NCBI GenBank assembly: GCA_031310005.1
Contig: CM062383.1
Coordinates: forward strand, 2,170,001-2,234,000
Direction of reading: 5' to 3'
DNA: 64,000 nucleotides
DNA from: Dactylellina haptotyla
Lineage: Eukaryota > Ascomycota > Orbiliomycetes > Orbiliales > Orbiliaceae
This document shows positions 36,510-52,843 of the stretch, in pieces. The position numbers and the translations under genes are program-made. The notes under the pieces were generated by a model. That model worked only from the letters and a program-made list of their open reading frames with translations, did no database searches and was not told the origin of the DNA. Numbering within the stretch: position 1 is the stretch's first letter; each line of letters starts with the position of its first letter.

Positions 36510-38159
36510 ATGTCGTCCGACGAGAAGCCAGCGTCCCACCTCGAGAAGGGGAATATGGAACATGTCGAGAATCATTCCGATGATATGTCCGACTATGTCG
36601 AGTACGATGAAGCCGAGAAGAGGGCTATCACGCGCCGAGTCGACAGACGATTGGTCGTCATCTGCGGTATCACGTACTGTGTCTCCTTGATGGACAGAAC
36701 TAACTTGTCTGCCGCATCGCTTGCTGGGTAAGAAAAATCATGACCTCGCAATTCCTGGATTCCTCTAACACGGAAATTTTATCAATAGCATGAACATTGA
36801 ATTGGGAATGAACATTGCGAACAACGGATACTCGATCACTACTCTTGTGTTCTTCGTCACTTACATCCTCTTCCAGCCCCCTGCGACTGTTGCTACCCGA
36901 AAAGTCGGTCCACGAGTTTTCTTGTCTTCTATCGCGTTATTATGGGGTGCCACTATGATCGGGATGGGTTTCGTCAAGCATTGGGAACAGCTCATGGGTC
37001 TTCGTCTAGTTCTTGGTGTGTTCGAGGTAAGCCCCCAAAACCGCATCGATTTCACTATGTGAAGCTTCGAGTTCTAAAGTTCGCGAAATAGGCTGGTTAC
37101 TTCCCCGGTGCTGTCTACCTCTTGAGTACCTGGTATACTCGATATGAGATGGGCAAACGTTACGCTGCTTTCTACATTCTCGGCTGCGTCGCATCCGCAT
37201 TTGCCGGTATCCTTGCCTACGGTTTGATGCAGATGAACGGTCTCGAGGGTCTTTCCGGCTGGAGATGGATTTTCATCATGCAAGGTCTCATCACTTGCCT
37301 CATTGCCGTTGCCGCCTACGTCTTCCTCGTGCCATTCCCTGATGCCGATGCCCACAAGGTCTGGGGTTTCCTCAACAAGTCCGAAGTCGGCTATATCATT
37401 CGAAAGGTCAACGCTGATCGAGGTGATGTCCATCTCGAGGAATTCACCCTCAAGCGTTTCCTCAGCGGTGGTGCTGATCCTAAAGTTTGGTGCTTCGGTT
37501 TGATCTTCGGTTTCTCCACCACCGTTACCTACTCGCTCGCCTACTTTTTGCCAATTATTCTCCACGGTGGTATGGGTTTCTCCATTGCTGCTTCCCAGTG
37601 TCTCGTCGCTCCACCATACGCTTTCGCCGGTTTCTGGATGTTCGCCTGCGGTTGGTTCGGTGACAGGTTCAAGGTCCGTGGACCAATCATCATCGTCAAC
37701 TGCCTTCTCGAAATTCTCGGTTTAATTCTTATGGGATGGGCCCCAAGTAACGGTTCTAAGTTCCTTGGTGTCTTCTTCGCCTGCGCTGGTGCCAACTGTA
37801 ATGTCCCCATGGCTCTTACATACCAAGCCAACAATATTCGTGGACAATGGAAGCGTGCTTTCTGCTCTGCTACTTTAGTTGGTCTCGGTGGCCTCGGAGG
37901 TATCATTGGTGGTTTGGTCTTCCGGTAAGTTTTTCTCCGACTTATATTCCACGTTGACATGAACTGACAATTCTATTCTTATAGTCCACAAGATGCCCCA
38001 GCCTACAAACCAGGTCTCTACGCCTGTCTCACTGCAGCTTCCCTCAGCATCCTCATCATCATCTTCCTTTCTCTCTTCTTCAGATGGCAGAACGGCAAGG
38101 CTGATCGCGGAGAGAAGAAGCTAGAAGGCTCCGATGGAGACTTCAGATACACCCTCTAA
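36510..38159 (+). CDS. MFS permease, anion:cation symporter type
   Basis: Plasma-membrane transporter of the ACS family (Dal5/Tna1-like), which imports organic anions such as allantoate, nicotinate or pantothenate; substrate not determinable. Exons 36510-36727, 36789-37026, 37092-37924 and 37985-38159 give 487 aa with about 12 hydrophobic segments. After an acidic cytosolic N-terminus, the first helix reads VVICGITYCVSLMDRTNLSAA, the signature of this family. It is followed by the second-helix region NGYSITTLVFFVTYILFQPP, then LRLVLGVFEAGYFPGAVYLLSTWY and GWRWIFIMQG before the central loop. The second half (WCFGLIFGFSTTVTYSLAYF; GAPS/NGSKFLGVFFACAGANCNVP; QWKRAFCSATLVGLGGLGGIIGG) matches the family. 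Codon choice is strongly C-ending (GTC, CTC, TTC), suggesting a well-expressed gene. Introns are 61, 65 and 60 bp. Confidence 0.93.
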
Positions 38160-40503
38160 ATTAGAAAAACCAGAGGTGTTATACCAAGTTGCTTTTCGTC
38201 CAAGCTTCGCATGTGCATTTTACTACACTGTTCGAGTCTATAGTCCCGGGGTGATTTATTTGTACTCGTGGGCATTGACATTATCGACACATTTCTGTTG
38301 CTACGACATGAAATTTACTACTTTGATTTAATTATATTATCTATACAAAAAATTATTTCAACGATCAGATGAGAGAACCCTCGTCGTCTAATTTTTGACG
38401 ATATATTTCTTCTCGTGTATTAGTAGAATCAAGAAATCCTTTTCTCCAACCAGTCACACAGAATTTACGTAAAAACACGTTAACAATAATATTTTGAAGT
38501 CTTTGCTGAATTCAGGAACCCAAAGCGGGGGTAGAATAGAATTTCCGAGATTCCGCTATCGATTATGCGAGTAGCCGTCTATCTAGGCATTCCTCGGAAC
38601 CGCTAGCTTCCGACGAATCCGGCTTTGTGGACCTTCCCAGATGGAGTCGCCGAAAACAGCGGAGATCGTTGGTGTTACCATCCAACACATTTCAACCGTT
38701 GAGAGCGTGGTATTTTTGAGCTACGAAATGTGTTGTCGACTGTGCCGGATGCAGTTGTCTCGCGGGCTAACACGGAGCGTTTGGTTTACGAGGCAAGTAT
38801 GCAGCCCTATTTAGAGGATGCATCGAATAGGAAATCAATAACGTTATCGATAATAATCGCACGATTATAGTACGGAAGGCTTATCCCGCTGCATTTAAAG
38901 AGACTTGTGAGTTGTATAGATACCTTCGCATACTTTGGCGGAGAAGCAAATAACAAGCACCTTCCGTACAATTTGCTAGCCGTAATTCTAGGGTTTTTTC
39001 AAACTTTCGATTCTGATTCCAATACGTAACTTTGCTATATTTCGTTACATGGGACACTGTAATTCTGGCAAGTTAATTCATTTCGCACAACTAGGAGTGT
39101 GAGGGCTTTTGTTTCACTGAAAATGAGACTGATAGGTCTAGTATTCAAAATTTGCGCATAAGATTTCCTTATCATTGCGCAATTAATGGCCCAAAATCAG
39201 AGATCATATTTTATGTTCGTAAAATCATATGTGGGGCATAAAATTTATTTGCGACTCTGGACCTACTAAATTATATCGTCCGAACATGGTCTGCCACAAG
39301 TCAAAATTCCCTAACAGGCAGCCATTGGGACAATAATACTGATATTCTCCTAATTCCCATAAGACTATGGCTAAACAGCCCGTAAATCTCTTGAAGAAGT
39401 TTTTCAAAGGAATTTTGGTCTCCGTTTGTTTATTCCGTAGCCGACCATACCCTAGTCACGTCGACTTAAGGACAAACCCGATGACTAAAAGGCCACAGAC
39501 ACTGCCTGTCCACACGGGACCGATATGCATGCATCCAATATGCAGAATACCCCTATATGATCACCTAAAATTTGACTATTGTCACCTTTATCTGTCAAAT
39601 TTGATTCTCTCTTCGAGCCGTCGGGATTTCTCGAGGCTAGACCTCCGGGTTGGATAGTTAGTGTAGGAGAAACCGTCGGGATCAATATTCTGACTGTACG
39701 CGTGGATTCAATTTCGTTCCTAATTTAGTTTTCAACATTACATTACGCATGATACAGGCTATTGTGATGCTCTAGAGTTCTTTGAGAGTCTTTGGATCCA
39801 ATCTAGAGTTCGGTTTGTCTTCCTAATCGTAGCTTGTCACTGGCTACGGAACATATCGCTGTTGATTCGATCTGGGGTCGAGTACGGACATTGGTTACAT
39901 ACAGTAGTCAGCAGCGGGAGTTTCGTGTAGAATAGCATCTCCAAATGCATGATTCGGATTGTGGATAAACTAAGGTTGTATTCCGAGACGGCTTGGGGAC
40001 CTTTTCTCCAGAAAAGAAAGTCGGAAACGTCAGGTTCATCGGCTTTCCCCTCACAATTCCGTTCGCAGCGTCCAGAGCAAGACATATAATGGAAGTTACT
40101 ATAGCACAATATCTAACATCGGAAATATTAGGCGGCGGCGGCTTTTACACTTGTCTACGTTGTGGCTTGTGACTCGGAGTTGGTGGTGGGGTAGCTCCAG
40201 CAACCTTGTTCATCCGTGCATAAAGATATCATACGAACCCAGATTCCTTTTACGCTCGAACCGTCGCATGCACAGGTAGTAAAATGGTTATGACCCTGCT
40301 AGGGTCTATCAAGATTTGCCGGGAGGAGCTTGCCTATATCTTTTGCAGGTCTGCAGAGTTTAGCCATCGACAAGTCAATGCTGTCAAGGGGGCAAAAGGT
40401 TTCTCCACCAGCCAGATTCCGAGTGCCGGCCCTCTAAAAGTCGAGCTAGCGGAATCTCAATATCTCAAGAAGGTGCATTAAGTGGCCACGGACCCTTAGC
40501 TAT

Positions 40504-40707
40504 ACCCCGCAGGAATCCTGGTTTGGTGGAATCCGGCTCTCTCTCGCCGATGAGAAGCATCCTTCGAATGTTCTCTCGCAGCTGCAGGGGATCAGGAGGG
40601 CGTACATGTCGAATACGAGCTTCGGAGGTGAGGCTACCCGCGCTTATTGGCTGGATCGATGGAATTTGTCTCCTCGGGTAGGGTCAGAAAGAGGGTGGGT
40701 ATTTTAA
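40504..40707 (+). pseudogene. Coding-like fragment, possible exon relic
   Basis: This frame is open from 40450 to a TAA at 40705-40707 and is preceded by acceptor-like CTTAG and CCCGCAG. It reads like protein (ESWFGGIRLSLADEKHPSN, then QLQGIRRAYMSNTSFGGE, then ATRAYWLDRWNLSP) but has only an internal ATG. A further 66-codon frame (40284-40481) lies just upstream in another phase. No family recognised. It may be the last exon of an undetected gene or a decayed copy. Confidence 0.25.
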
Positions 40708-43267
40708 CTCTGTGCGTCGATCATTGAACCAAAGTATGGATAAAGTCATAACCGGGTCAGGGTGATCCCTTAATCTCTCGTCCTTGACTTTTATTCGAGG
40801 ATGGCATGGCTGAGGAGGCTCGGTATGCGATATTGACTTTTCGACAATTGTAACACATACCGGAGAATGTGTATGACGGTACATATGAGTGTTTATTGTT
40901 GAGCCTAGAAAAGAGGTATTGAACGGTTAGATGAGATAGCGGCCCGGAAAAAGTGCATTCGTTCACTTGGCATTCCTAATTAGAAACCCTTCGGACCTAT
41001 TGTATCCTACGCTAGGCGGGGAATGTGGTAGTTGATAGTATAAAAAGATCAAAGTTATGTTTCATCTTAAAGATTCTTTGATTAAAATTAATAGTTTTTG
41101 GTAAAATACCCTAAATATAGGATCACCCAAGGAAGAGACGGGCCAAAAGTACATGTTCGTGTATATATTTATATTTCTTAGTTTAAAGTTGGAATCACGA
41201 CGGGTTCAAGGTATCATAATCATCGAACTTAACTCTATGCCCTGTTATTTCATATATTTCTGACTTAATATTGCGAATTTTATATCATGGATGCACGTAA
41301 ATCAAAACTTGTTAAGCCGATCTACTATATGTGTAATATTCCAGGCTCATATAGTGTATGAGAATCGTACTGATCGTGCTTTTATCTCCGGAAAAAAGGC
41401 TAGAAACGTTCGAAACTATAGCATCAGCAATGAATGACCGCCAGCACTTGACCGGCTATTCAATCCTTACCTTCCGGACCCACAGATCCGATTACAGCCA
41501 TTCAACACTAGAACTTTCTAGAGGCGGGAGGATATGCGCCATCTTTGTTGCATGCTTTCTCCGGGATATGGGTTGCCGAAGGGATTAATAGAGAGATCGA
41601 AGACGCATAGAATGTTCGAACGCATACTTAGTGTTAACAAGTTTAGCCGATAACATACCGAGAGTTTCCCACATCGAGAATTATATATATTAAATCACCC
41701 GTCAATAGGGTTTCCTTATATTATAACACTCAGAAACGCCGGCTGGCTCGTGAGGACCGTTTGGTGGGAATACTTCTATATATATCTTAATTTTTCCTTG
41801 GAGTAGTCCTGATGGAATTTTATATTGAATTTTTTATTTTATATATATCCGTATACGAGATTACTTTACCCCATGAATGTTTATTCCACCCATGACTTGT
41901 TTCCCGAGGGTCACGAAAATATCCGGGGTCTCGGACCGTTAGACAATCCAGTCAATTTATCTCGCAACCCAGATTACAAGGGGATCAGATGTTCGGGTAT
42001 GATCGAGTAAATAGGGATGAAAGGATAACCCCACCATCCGAGCGTCAGAGGGTTTCGTAGCCGCCCGTTGCACGAGTGCGTTAGGTTACGAGCGAGCGAT
42101 GCATATGATTGTTGGATTTTGTAGTTCGACCTCTCTCTAGCTCGGAAGAAATGTGGGGAATACGAGACCTTGTTCTCGTAAAGTTTCTCAATTGAGCGTT
42201 TTTATTTCGAGAGGATATCACATGTTTAAGTTCAAAGGAAACACTAGGGGGTGCGAAACGATGAATACTCAGTAATGAATATATTCAGGTGACATGAGTT
42301 AATTGAAGGTTGTATTTCAAGATCATTGAAACGGGAGATCCACGAAATTTTGTCGACATCTACAGTTACATGAACCCTGCTGCGGGGGGATGTATATTGT
42401 TTGGGTCAGCTGTTTAATATGATATAGATATATGCACATATGCAGATTTAATATCAAACAAATATGATATTCTGCTATAATATACATTTCCCTCTCAGCT
42501 AAGTCCGGCCGCTGCAGACTTACGTATGGTATTTTTGTTTCCGTCAATCGACATGAAGCAGCCTATATCTTTTTTTCCGAGAAGGTGTGTGAGAAACAAT
42601 TATTACCATATTGGACTCCCTTCCAACACAAATCGGGAACACGGAGCAAAGGAAGAGAAAATAGAGACAGAAGAGCCTTTTTCTCCTATTTTTTATATAT
42701 TAAATATCTGGGTTGACCATCGCTTACAGTGCTTTGGGCCAATAACCAGCGCAACTTGCAAGCCCCATCGGATAGAGCAACCGAAGGGTTTGAGTGGAAT
42801 CGTACTGCCGGGTGTGTTCCGGGATGCAGCGCAAACTGGGTCGTTTTGTGTGAGGTCTTGCGTCCAGTGGTTCGGCCGGCGCCGGAAAAAGCTAGCTTTG
42901 GTTTGGGCTGCGCCTCCCAGGGACGAAATCTGTTTTGACGGACGGACCTCTAAACCAGTTCAATCGGACAAATTAAGGCAGCGAGGGGTCAAAGTCCCGC
43001 GCCTTGCAACGGAATAGAGGACATTTACCCTTGTCCGAAGGATAGTTGTTGTCTTCCAAAAAACTCTAAAGTTTAAAGGGAGATCTTGACACAACCCAGT
43101 CGCTGCTTTTGATATGATGCAATGATTGCAAGCAAGAGGAAACAGGTAAGCAGCCAAGGCTTATGGTCGTGAATGTCGACGTGAAAGCAGATCAACTTGT
43201 CGGAACTTTCGACCGAAAATAAAGTATAGGTAGCGGTGCTTATCCGGCAGAAAGCAAGCTCGATTTG

Positions 43268-43477
43268 CTAAGGCTGTTGCCGTCTCCGCCGGTACTTCGC
43301 AGGGACCTGTTGGTTGAAAGGTATCTGCATAACGCCATTACCGTTTGGTTCCAGTTCCCAGGTAAATGTGGGGGCAGTTTCGCCTGCTTTTCGAGGAGGA
43401 GGGAGCAAATAAGCGATCCTCAAAGATCGATCGTGTATTCCTAAATATCTATTGCCAATGTCTGGTTTTAAATACAT
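43268..43477 (-). pseudogene. Coding-like fragment, possible exon relic
   Basis: A minus-strand frame of 69 codons whose first ATG directly follows an acceptor-like TGTAG. The downstream half looks like a genuine protein end (AYLLPPPRKAGETAPTFTWE, then NGNGVMQIPFNQQVPAKYRR). No family recognised. It lies 240 bp downstream, on the same strand, of another coding-like fragment. Confidence 0.25.
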
Positions 43478-43717
43478 CTACATTGTGGCCGTGAGTTAGG
43501 AGACTTTCTAAGATAATAACCATTGGTAAAACAGAGAGAGGTATTCCTTCTTAAGATCCAATCTATCAGCGTTTTGTTTTGTGGGGTTTTGTTTCATGAA
43601 ACGGATCTCTTGGTATCGTCTCGGAAGCAGCCGTGGCTTAAAAAAAAAAGAGTATACACATATTGATGCTCGTAGTCTTATTCGCTCGTCACATCCTTTG
43701 ATCTCCATCTTACACGT

Positions 43718-43849
43718 TTATTCCGGGTTTCTCCACAACCCTTCTGCCGCGTGATCGTTCCATAACTTCTTGAGCTCCACATCTACATGCTCTTTGACCC
43801 TTTCATCATTCATCCAGGTAAGAGCACGGTGGTTTTGAACAAGCGCAAA
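43718..43849 (-). pseudogene. Coding-like fragment, possible terminal exon relic
   Basis: Starting after an acceptor-like TTTTATAG, 43 codons run to TAA at 43718-43720. The peptide is charged and helix-like (ALVQNHRALTWMNDERVKEH, then VDVELKKLWNDHAAEGLWRN). No upstream exon could be joined because the adjacent sequence is very AT-rich. It may be the degraded end of a lost gene. Confidence 0.3.
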
Positions 43850-46820
43850 CTATAAAACTTGGTATTATAACTGGATCTTTTCAGGCGAACCGTTATATGT
43901 TACATTTCATCTGAAATAAAATATTATCGTCACAGAACTTATTCAATAATATTTATTTTATTGACAATCGATAAATCAATAAATCAAAAAGGGTGGGCTG
44001 CGAGATGTCTGGGCTTTGCCGCCCGTTCACTTACACCACCTAGCAGTTAGGAATTTAGCACTGCGAGTCAGATTGATACACAGATCTGATGGATTCCGAG
44101 ATTAATGAATTTTTATTTACCAGGGGGTTGATAACATTTTTTGTTTCGAAAATTTGTGGTAGGGAAATCTGTTCCCACAAAGCCTGGGATCCCAGAACAG
44201 GAAGCTGCGCGCGGACTCTGTGTCTCCTCCAGCGCTATGGGCGAGGTCTGCGCCTCAACGACAAGATACCTAAGCTAGACGGATGGATTTGGTTTCGGAA
44301 GCTGGTATAAGATTTTGGTTTGAAGATACATGGACCTAAAGTAACCGTATTGTCTCCCCCTGTTCAAGAAAGGAGGGAAGGGAGAATTTGTCCTTTCTTT
44401 TTTTTTTTTTAAGAAAAAAATAAAATAAAAATAAAAATACTATAGTGGCCACTGGTTTCTCCTGCGTTCGGTACACTCGGAACACAGTCATGTTCTGATA
44501 AGTTGTCTTGAATTGTTGAATAGGTTTCTCAGCCCTGTTCAAGCTCTCCCAAGAAATTAATCCCTGTTGGGGTGAGGAAAGGTGGTTTGTTGCACCGTCA
44601 TTTGTTAGGTCATCCCAAAATTAATTGTGTGAAGGTTCCAAGGACATCTGCGCGTGCTTCCCATTGGGGTGAGCCGTGCATTGAATGTCTAGTTTTGTGT
44701 TTGTGCATGTACCCACCAGCAGGCACTTTCCGAACTCCAGTCGATCAAACCGTTGCTTCAAATAAGCTGCTCACTTGTGAAGTGCGCCGCGCCATCCGTG
44801 TTCTTCTGACAATGAGATTAATGTTTTGGAACGTAAGAATTTCACGGATGAGACGGCTCCGGGGTACGTGGGAGACATACGAGTCAACCCGCCGCAGCAG
44901 CTTTAGCGTTTTCCTCACGCTGAGATAGCGCCAAAGCTGCCTCGAAAGATCATAATGCAGATTGGATCACACATAGCATTGGAGAGTTTGCCTACAGCTG
45001 CCACGAGGTAATCAGCTTAGTAAGGGTTTAGAGATCTCACACTGGGTATCCTATTTCTAAACGTATTTTCCCAGGGGTACTGGATAATATTTCCTTCAAA
45101 GAAGGCCGAAGGGCGTCTGATAGGCCTCTCTCTCGCGCGCCGTGAGCTGCAGGAATTGCCAGTTCGAGAAAACAAGCTCGGTTGGAACCCCATCTTTGAT
45201 CTGGGCGCCTTGACCTCGCCTTGGTGCTCCTCAGGAGGGGGGAAATCTCGTGAGGAGTCTGCCCTTATCGCCAGGCGTTTCCTGGCCCCAGCGAGCCGGA
45301 CTCAACGGCATACTCTGATGGTTCGTTCATGTTCTCTCCGTCATCTCGTTGGCCAGTTGGCCTAAACGAGTAGCCCTAAAAGAGAGAAGGAAGGGAAGCA
45401 GAGTACCCAGGAGCAACAAGTCATTTTTCTAGAAGCCTTACAGGTTCGTTGTATAGGCTGCTGCATGGTTACCCAATATGGCCACAGTGCCCTTCGTTTT
45501 CCTTGCTTTCTTTCCTGCTTTGCCCTTCGGTCTCTTAGCCGTGATGGAGCTGGTGCCGACTATCGAAGGACAATGCCGGGCTCCCTCCACAGCTTCTCAT
45601 CTGGCGTACGGGCGTATGTTTGCTTTTGCGCTTCACCCGTTTCGCTCGCCTGGTCGAGACCTTCCCTCGTCCCATCTTGGGGGAGCCTGCGAGTACCTTT
45701 GGCCTGTCGGCCCTGTGGATGGATGCACCAGCAACAAGCACCGGACAGACAGACATATCCACCATCCCTCCTCTCGGACGATTGGATTGTCAAATTGCCT
45801 AGCTCCAGTGCTTAAATTTTCTTTTTCTTTTTCCAGGTCGTTAGCCTCCACACCCAGTTTCTCGTTAGTTCAGTTCCTACATAACATACCTTCGGCCTTG
45901 CTGCAAGCCATGGCGGTGGAGGTGACCTGCTTGCCTACCTGCTGGACGAGAAGGAGAGAAAGAAGAGAGAACTAACTTGCTTCCCACCGGCCCTGCCCTT
46001 TTAACCCGGCCGTCGGCCAGTCCTCGCCCCAACTCCATTTACCGCACAACCGCACTTGCGCCAGGAAATCTGCCCCCTTCCAGCTGCTGCCCGCAAGAAT
46101 TAAGACCTGAGACGAGACTTCAGACCAAAATTCACACCAAAATCCACTGAAGCACGCCCACCAAACCAAACCCAACGAAACCCACCACAACCTCGACATC
46201 CACAACCACTCGAACCCACCGCCGCCACCGCACCCGATCTCTATCGTCGAGCGTCGACAGGACCAAGTGTTTCTTTTCCCCAGGAGCCCCTGCAGTGATC
46301 CCTTCGTCTGTAGCGACGGTACCAGAGACCAGATCTCTCTACGTGGATGACGACAGAGATGCAAAAGCCCTCTTACGAATCCTCTGCAGCTTCAACTCGA
46401 CGTCACCCCAGCAAACTCCCAGACTGCACCGAACATCCCTAATGAATTAACAATTGAGCCTTGCCCTTACTCTTCCTCTCCAATTAAAAAATCCGTTCGA
46501 AAACTCGTGCAATACCAGATCTCCTTCGATAGTCAATCAGGCCCAAACGATAACTCCGGTAAATCATTTTGGACGGCTCAGGCACTCACTGCTTTCTTCT
46601 TTTCTTCGTTTCTCCTCCAGCCCTTTGACTTTCTAGTGTAGCACGGGTGGTTCGGCACTGGTGGGATCCGTTGGCCACGACAATCTCTCTTCGCACTCGG
46701 AGAGCTGGAAAGAAAGAAAAATAAATAAAAAACTGGATATCAAACCCGAGGCTGCGGCGAACCCTATCTGCATTCCGGCAGATAGATACTACTTTCCCAG
46801 ACTCCCTCTGCGGACAATAG

Positions 46821-49678
<2,858 letters not shown>

Positions 49679-52600
49679 GTATCAATATAGAAAGTTTGAT
49701 GGTGGTTTTACGAAACTATTTAGCGACAAAATTTACTTTCTTTTTCAGTTTTTCGGGTTTTCCGTGTCACGGGGTACAGTTGTCCTTTCGGCACGACGTA
49801 GCCGAGGAAGATCAATGATCCATTCTCCACTTTGCATATATCGCGGCGCCTTCTGATGAGAATAAACCACGTCTATTGCTGCTTTTTGTTACGAGTTCTT
49901 TTTCTTTGAAACACATTTAACCGGGAATTGCGTCGGGTGTATTTTTTGGCCTCTTGGTATTCCCTCGATATTTTGCCCCGCACCCGATCTAAAACCACTG
50001 TCTTTCACCGCTTTAGCATGTTTATCTGTAAATCAGCTTTCTACCTTACTCATACAAATGGTCTTTTTTCCCGATGGCTGGAGTTGTTATACGCTATTTT
50101 TTTGATCCTGGGGATTTTTTGGGCAAGTCCTGGTCTCTAGGGTGTGCCTGTTGAGAGTTTGTACAACCACTTTTTTTTGCCTTGCCTCCAAACGAATGTC
50201 GCATGTGCATCAGACACCTGCCATGATGGCGTTGGAAGGCGGCATGCCTTCTCATTTAGTCAGCTGGGTTTTTACTGGTTGAACCTGCTGCAATTTAAAG
50301 ATTGGTTTGGTTTTATATAGCTGTTTCATGTTCACGATATTTACATTTGCTATGGTCTATCTCGCTGTTATCATATATCTACGATTTCAATTGGTTATAG
50401 CATTTTTGTTGTTGTTTTAGGGCTCATCGAAGCCGATACTTCCAATTTCACTTGATATACATGAATAAACATAGGAGGAGAATGTAATCGAAAGTTCTTC
50501 TCTAGGTGGAGTTAGGCACAACTTGCTTCTTTTCTTCTCTTTCTTCCTAAACCTGTAATTCCCAGTTAGAAAATGGAGTTTGGTCGGCATGGGCAAGGTT
50601 GTTGCACAGCCCCAATCGATCCCTCTTAGCTCTTGCATCATTGCATAAGGTACCCACTCCACCTATGCCCAACCAGATGACATCCAGACACAAGCAACCC
50701 GTGGGATATTTGGTCGATACTGTCACATTTTCGGGCATGGTACAGAATTTAGTGTGTGGACTTTCCTTGCCAGAAAACTCCATCGTTCGGATCTGAGCCC
50801 TAAACCAACTCGAGTTTGGCAGCGCTCGTGGCACTTTTGACTCCATTCTGCAGCGAACCAGACCTCCCGATTGGTCAAAGCGAGAAGGTCGTGTCGTCTA
50901 CTCCCATCTCTCCACCTGAATTTTGACTCTCGCATCTCCTATCCGAATTGCAACCGAGCTAGCCATATTCCGAGCTCTCCGGATGGTTTTCTTACCTACC
51001 GCTTTTTTTTTCTTTTTCTTTTTACCTTTCCAACCTCAGTTACCTCGTCGACGACGGTGACATGTGCTCCCTATTCTTCTGCGAGCTCATTGCCCCGACT
51101 CTTGGATTCCATGGACAAGGAAAGCTTAAATAACAAATTGAGGTTCGCCTCGAACCTCGCAATCCTAGCGTCGTTTCGTTCGGAGTTTGCTCCTCGACCA
51201 TGATTTCCGGCGCATGGTTCGGGCAAAGTATATCCCACACTAATACCTCGATCATGACATGTAAATGGCCTACGATTCCCATTTTTCTTTTCTTTACCAG
51301 TTGAACCTTCTTTGTCATTTAGCTTTCGTTCCGTGACAAGACCAGAGTAAAAGCTACTAAACATGTACCCCAGTTTTCCACCAACATATATGCACAAAAG
51401 TTCCCTAGGCTAAATGCAGAAGATCAAAGCTCAGGATACTCCCACCACAACCACCTGCGAACCAACAATCAACATTTATTTTGCCTGCATGCCTCCAGAA
51501 GCGAGGATTCGACTTCAGCAAAAACCCATGCATAAATATATTGTTTTATTTGCCCACAGACTCGAGCCGGTAGAAACGGACTGGAAAAACTATAGCCAGC
51601 TTGTCTTTCTCGGATGGATTATTCCGCGGCTTTCGCAAAAACAGTTAATCCGAACGTCTAGGTTTTGATTCTGGCTTATCCCTGCCCGTAGTTCGTGATC
51701 AAATTGAATGCAAGTCGAAGGAACCGCTTGATATCTTTTTCCCACACCTTTTTTTTCTTTCTTTCTTCACCACTTCTTTTCATTCTTGCCTCACGCAACA
51801 GAGTTCGTATTTGAACCAGCGAACGAGGCTTTTCCCCGCACTGCTGTTTGGGATTTCTCTTGACCTGCATGCTCGTATTCTTGTCATTTCGTTTGCTAAG
51901 ACGGGGGTAATTGGGTCTTGATTGAACCACGGAAAAGACCGTTGCAGGACGGAAACCGGGTCGGATCAGCACCAGATCGTGCCGACTTGTCATAATATTT
52001 AATTTCAAATGTCTTGAAGATCTTCATTATAACCCTGAACGATTTCTGGTGACAGCTGGTCTTCCAGAGAACTGGGAGATCGAAGATGCTATTCTTTTCA
52101 TAGGGACAGCCTTCGTCAGTTTAAAACTTTGTTTTTCTTTCTTTAGCTGTTAAGCGAATGCATCTTGTGCCCGCTTATACATCCGGCCGGGCAGTTCTCG
52201 CGAGATTTCCAGAGATCTGTTTCCTACTAAAAAGTTTTCGTGTTCCTGCGAAATGCGACCTCTTTCAGCCGCGTCTTGGGAGCTGAGATTACGGAGTGGT
52301 TAAGGGGCTGGCTTGCTCCGCAACAGCTTGGATCGCTTCGTTTTCTCTCGTGACGGACACCCCTGATTAACTGGAGCTGCAATTGACCGGGTCCGACGGA
52401 TTTTAGGCGTTTTTGATGCCTTTGATATCGAACCGTATTTTTTATTATACACGGAGCTGGGGTGTGCTTGAAGTCTCTACTCACAACGTCGTTTGTGTTG
52501 CGAGTTCCGTCCCCGTCCCCGGGCACTCCGGATACATTGCCGGGGCACTGCTTTCCCCCCGGTGTTCTCTTGGCGTGTAATCTGCACCGCGTTTCGCGAT

Positions 52601-52843
52601 TGTAGCGAGCATCGTATCCTATCCATGCCACATACCTCATCACGACTGCCCATCGAGCGCTGAAGCCGCTGTGCTAAGAGATTGGACAACTGCATCTCGC
52701 CAGACTGTACCCGTTATTCCGAAAGAACCGTGTGCGCTTTGCTGGGGAGACCCTTGAGACCTCGTCGCCTCGAACTCCAAAGCGCAGAATAGCAGGATCT
52801 CGACTGTGGGAAAACCGTATAAATATACATTTCATTCGTGTTT
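49679..52843. other. Intergenic, 3.2 kb
   Basis: Pyrimidine-rich and AT-rich DNA with no frame carrying recognisable motifs; the longest are minus 52227-52643 and minus 51676-52008. A GAGTGGTTAAGG motif at about 52292-52303 resembles a tRNA D-arm, but no matching T-arm follows. The right end includes the MED6 promoter. Confidence 0.5.

Noticed and set aside
42526-43017. 163-codon plus-strand ORF
   Set aside because: Another overlapping frame (42729-42938) looks equally protein-like, its left half is AT-rich DNA, and no motif or splice context supports either.
52290-52380. tRNA-like D-arm sequence (GAGTGGTTAAGG)
   Set aside because: No acceptor stem, no anticodon stem of correct length and no GGTTCRANYCC T-arm in the following 100 bases, on either strand.
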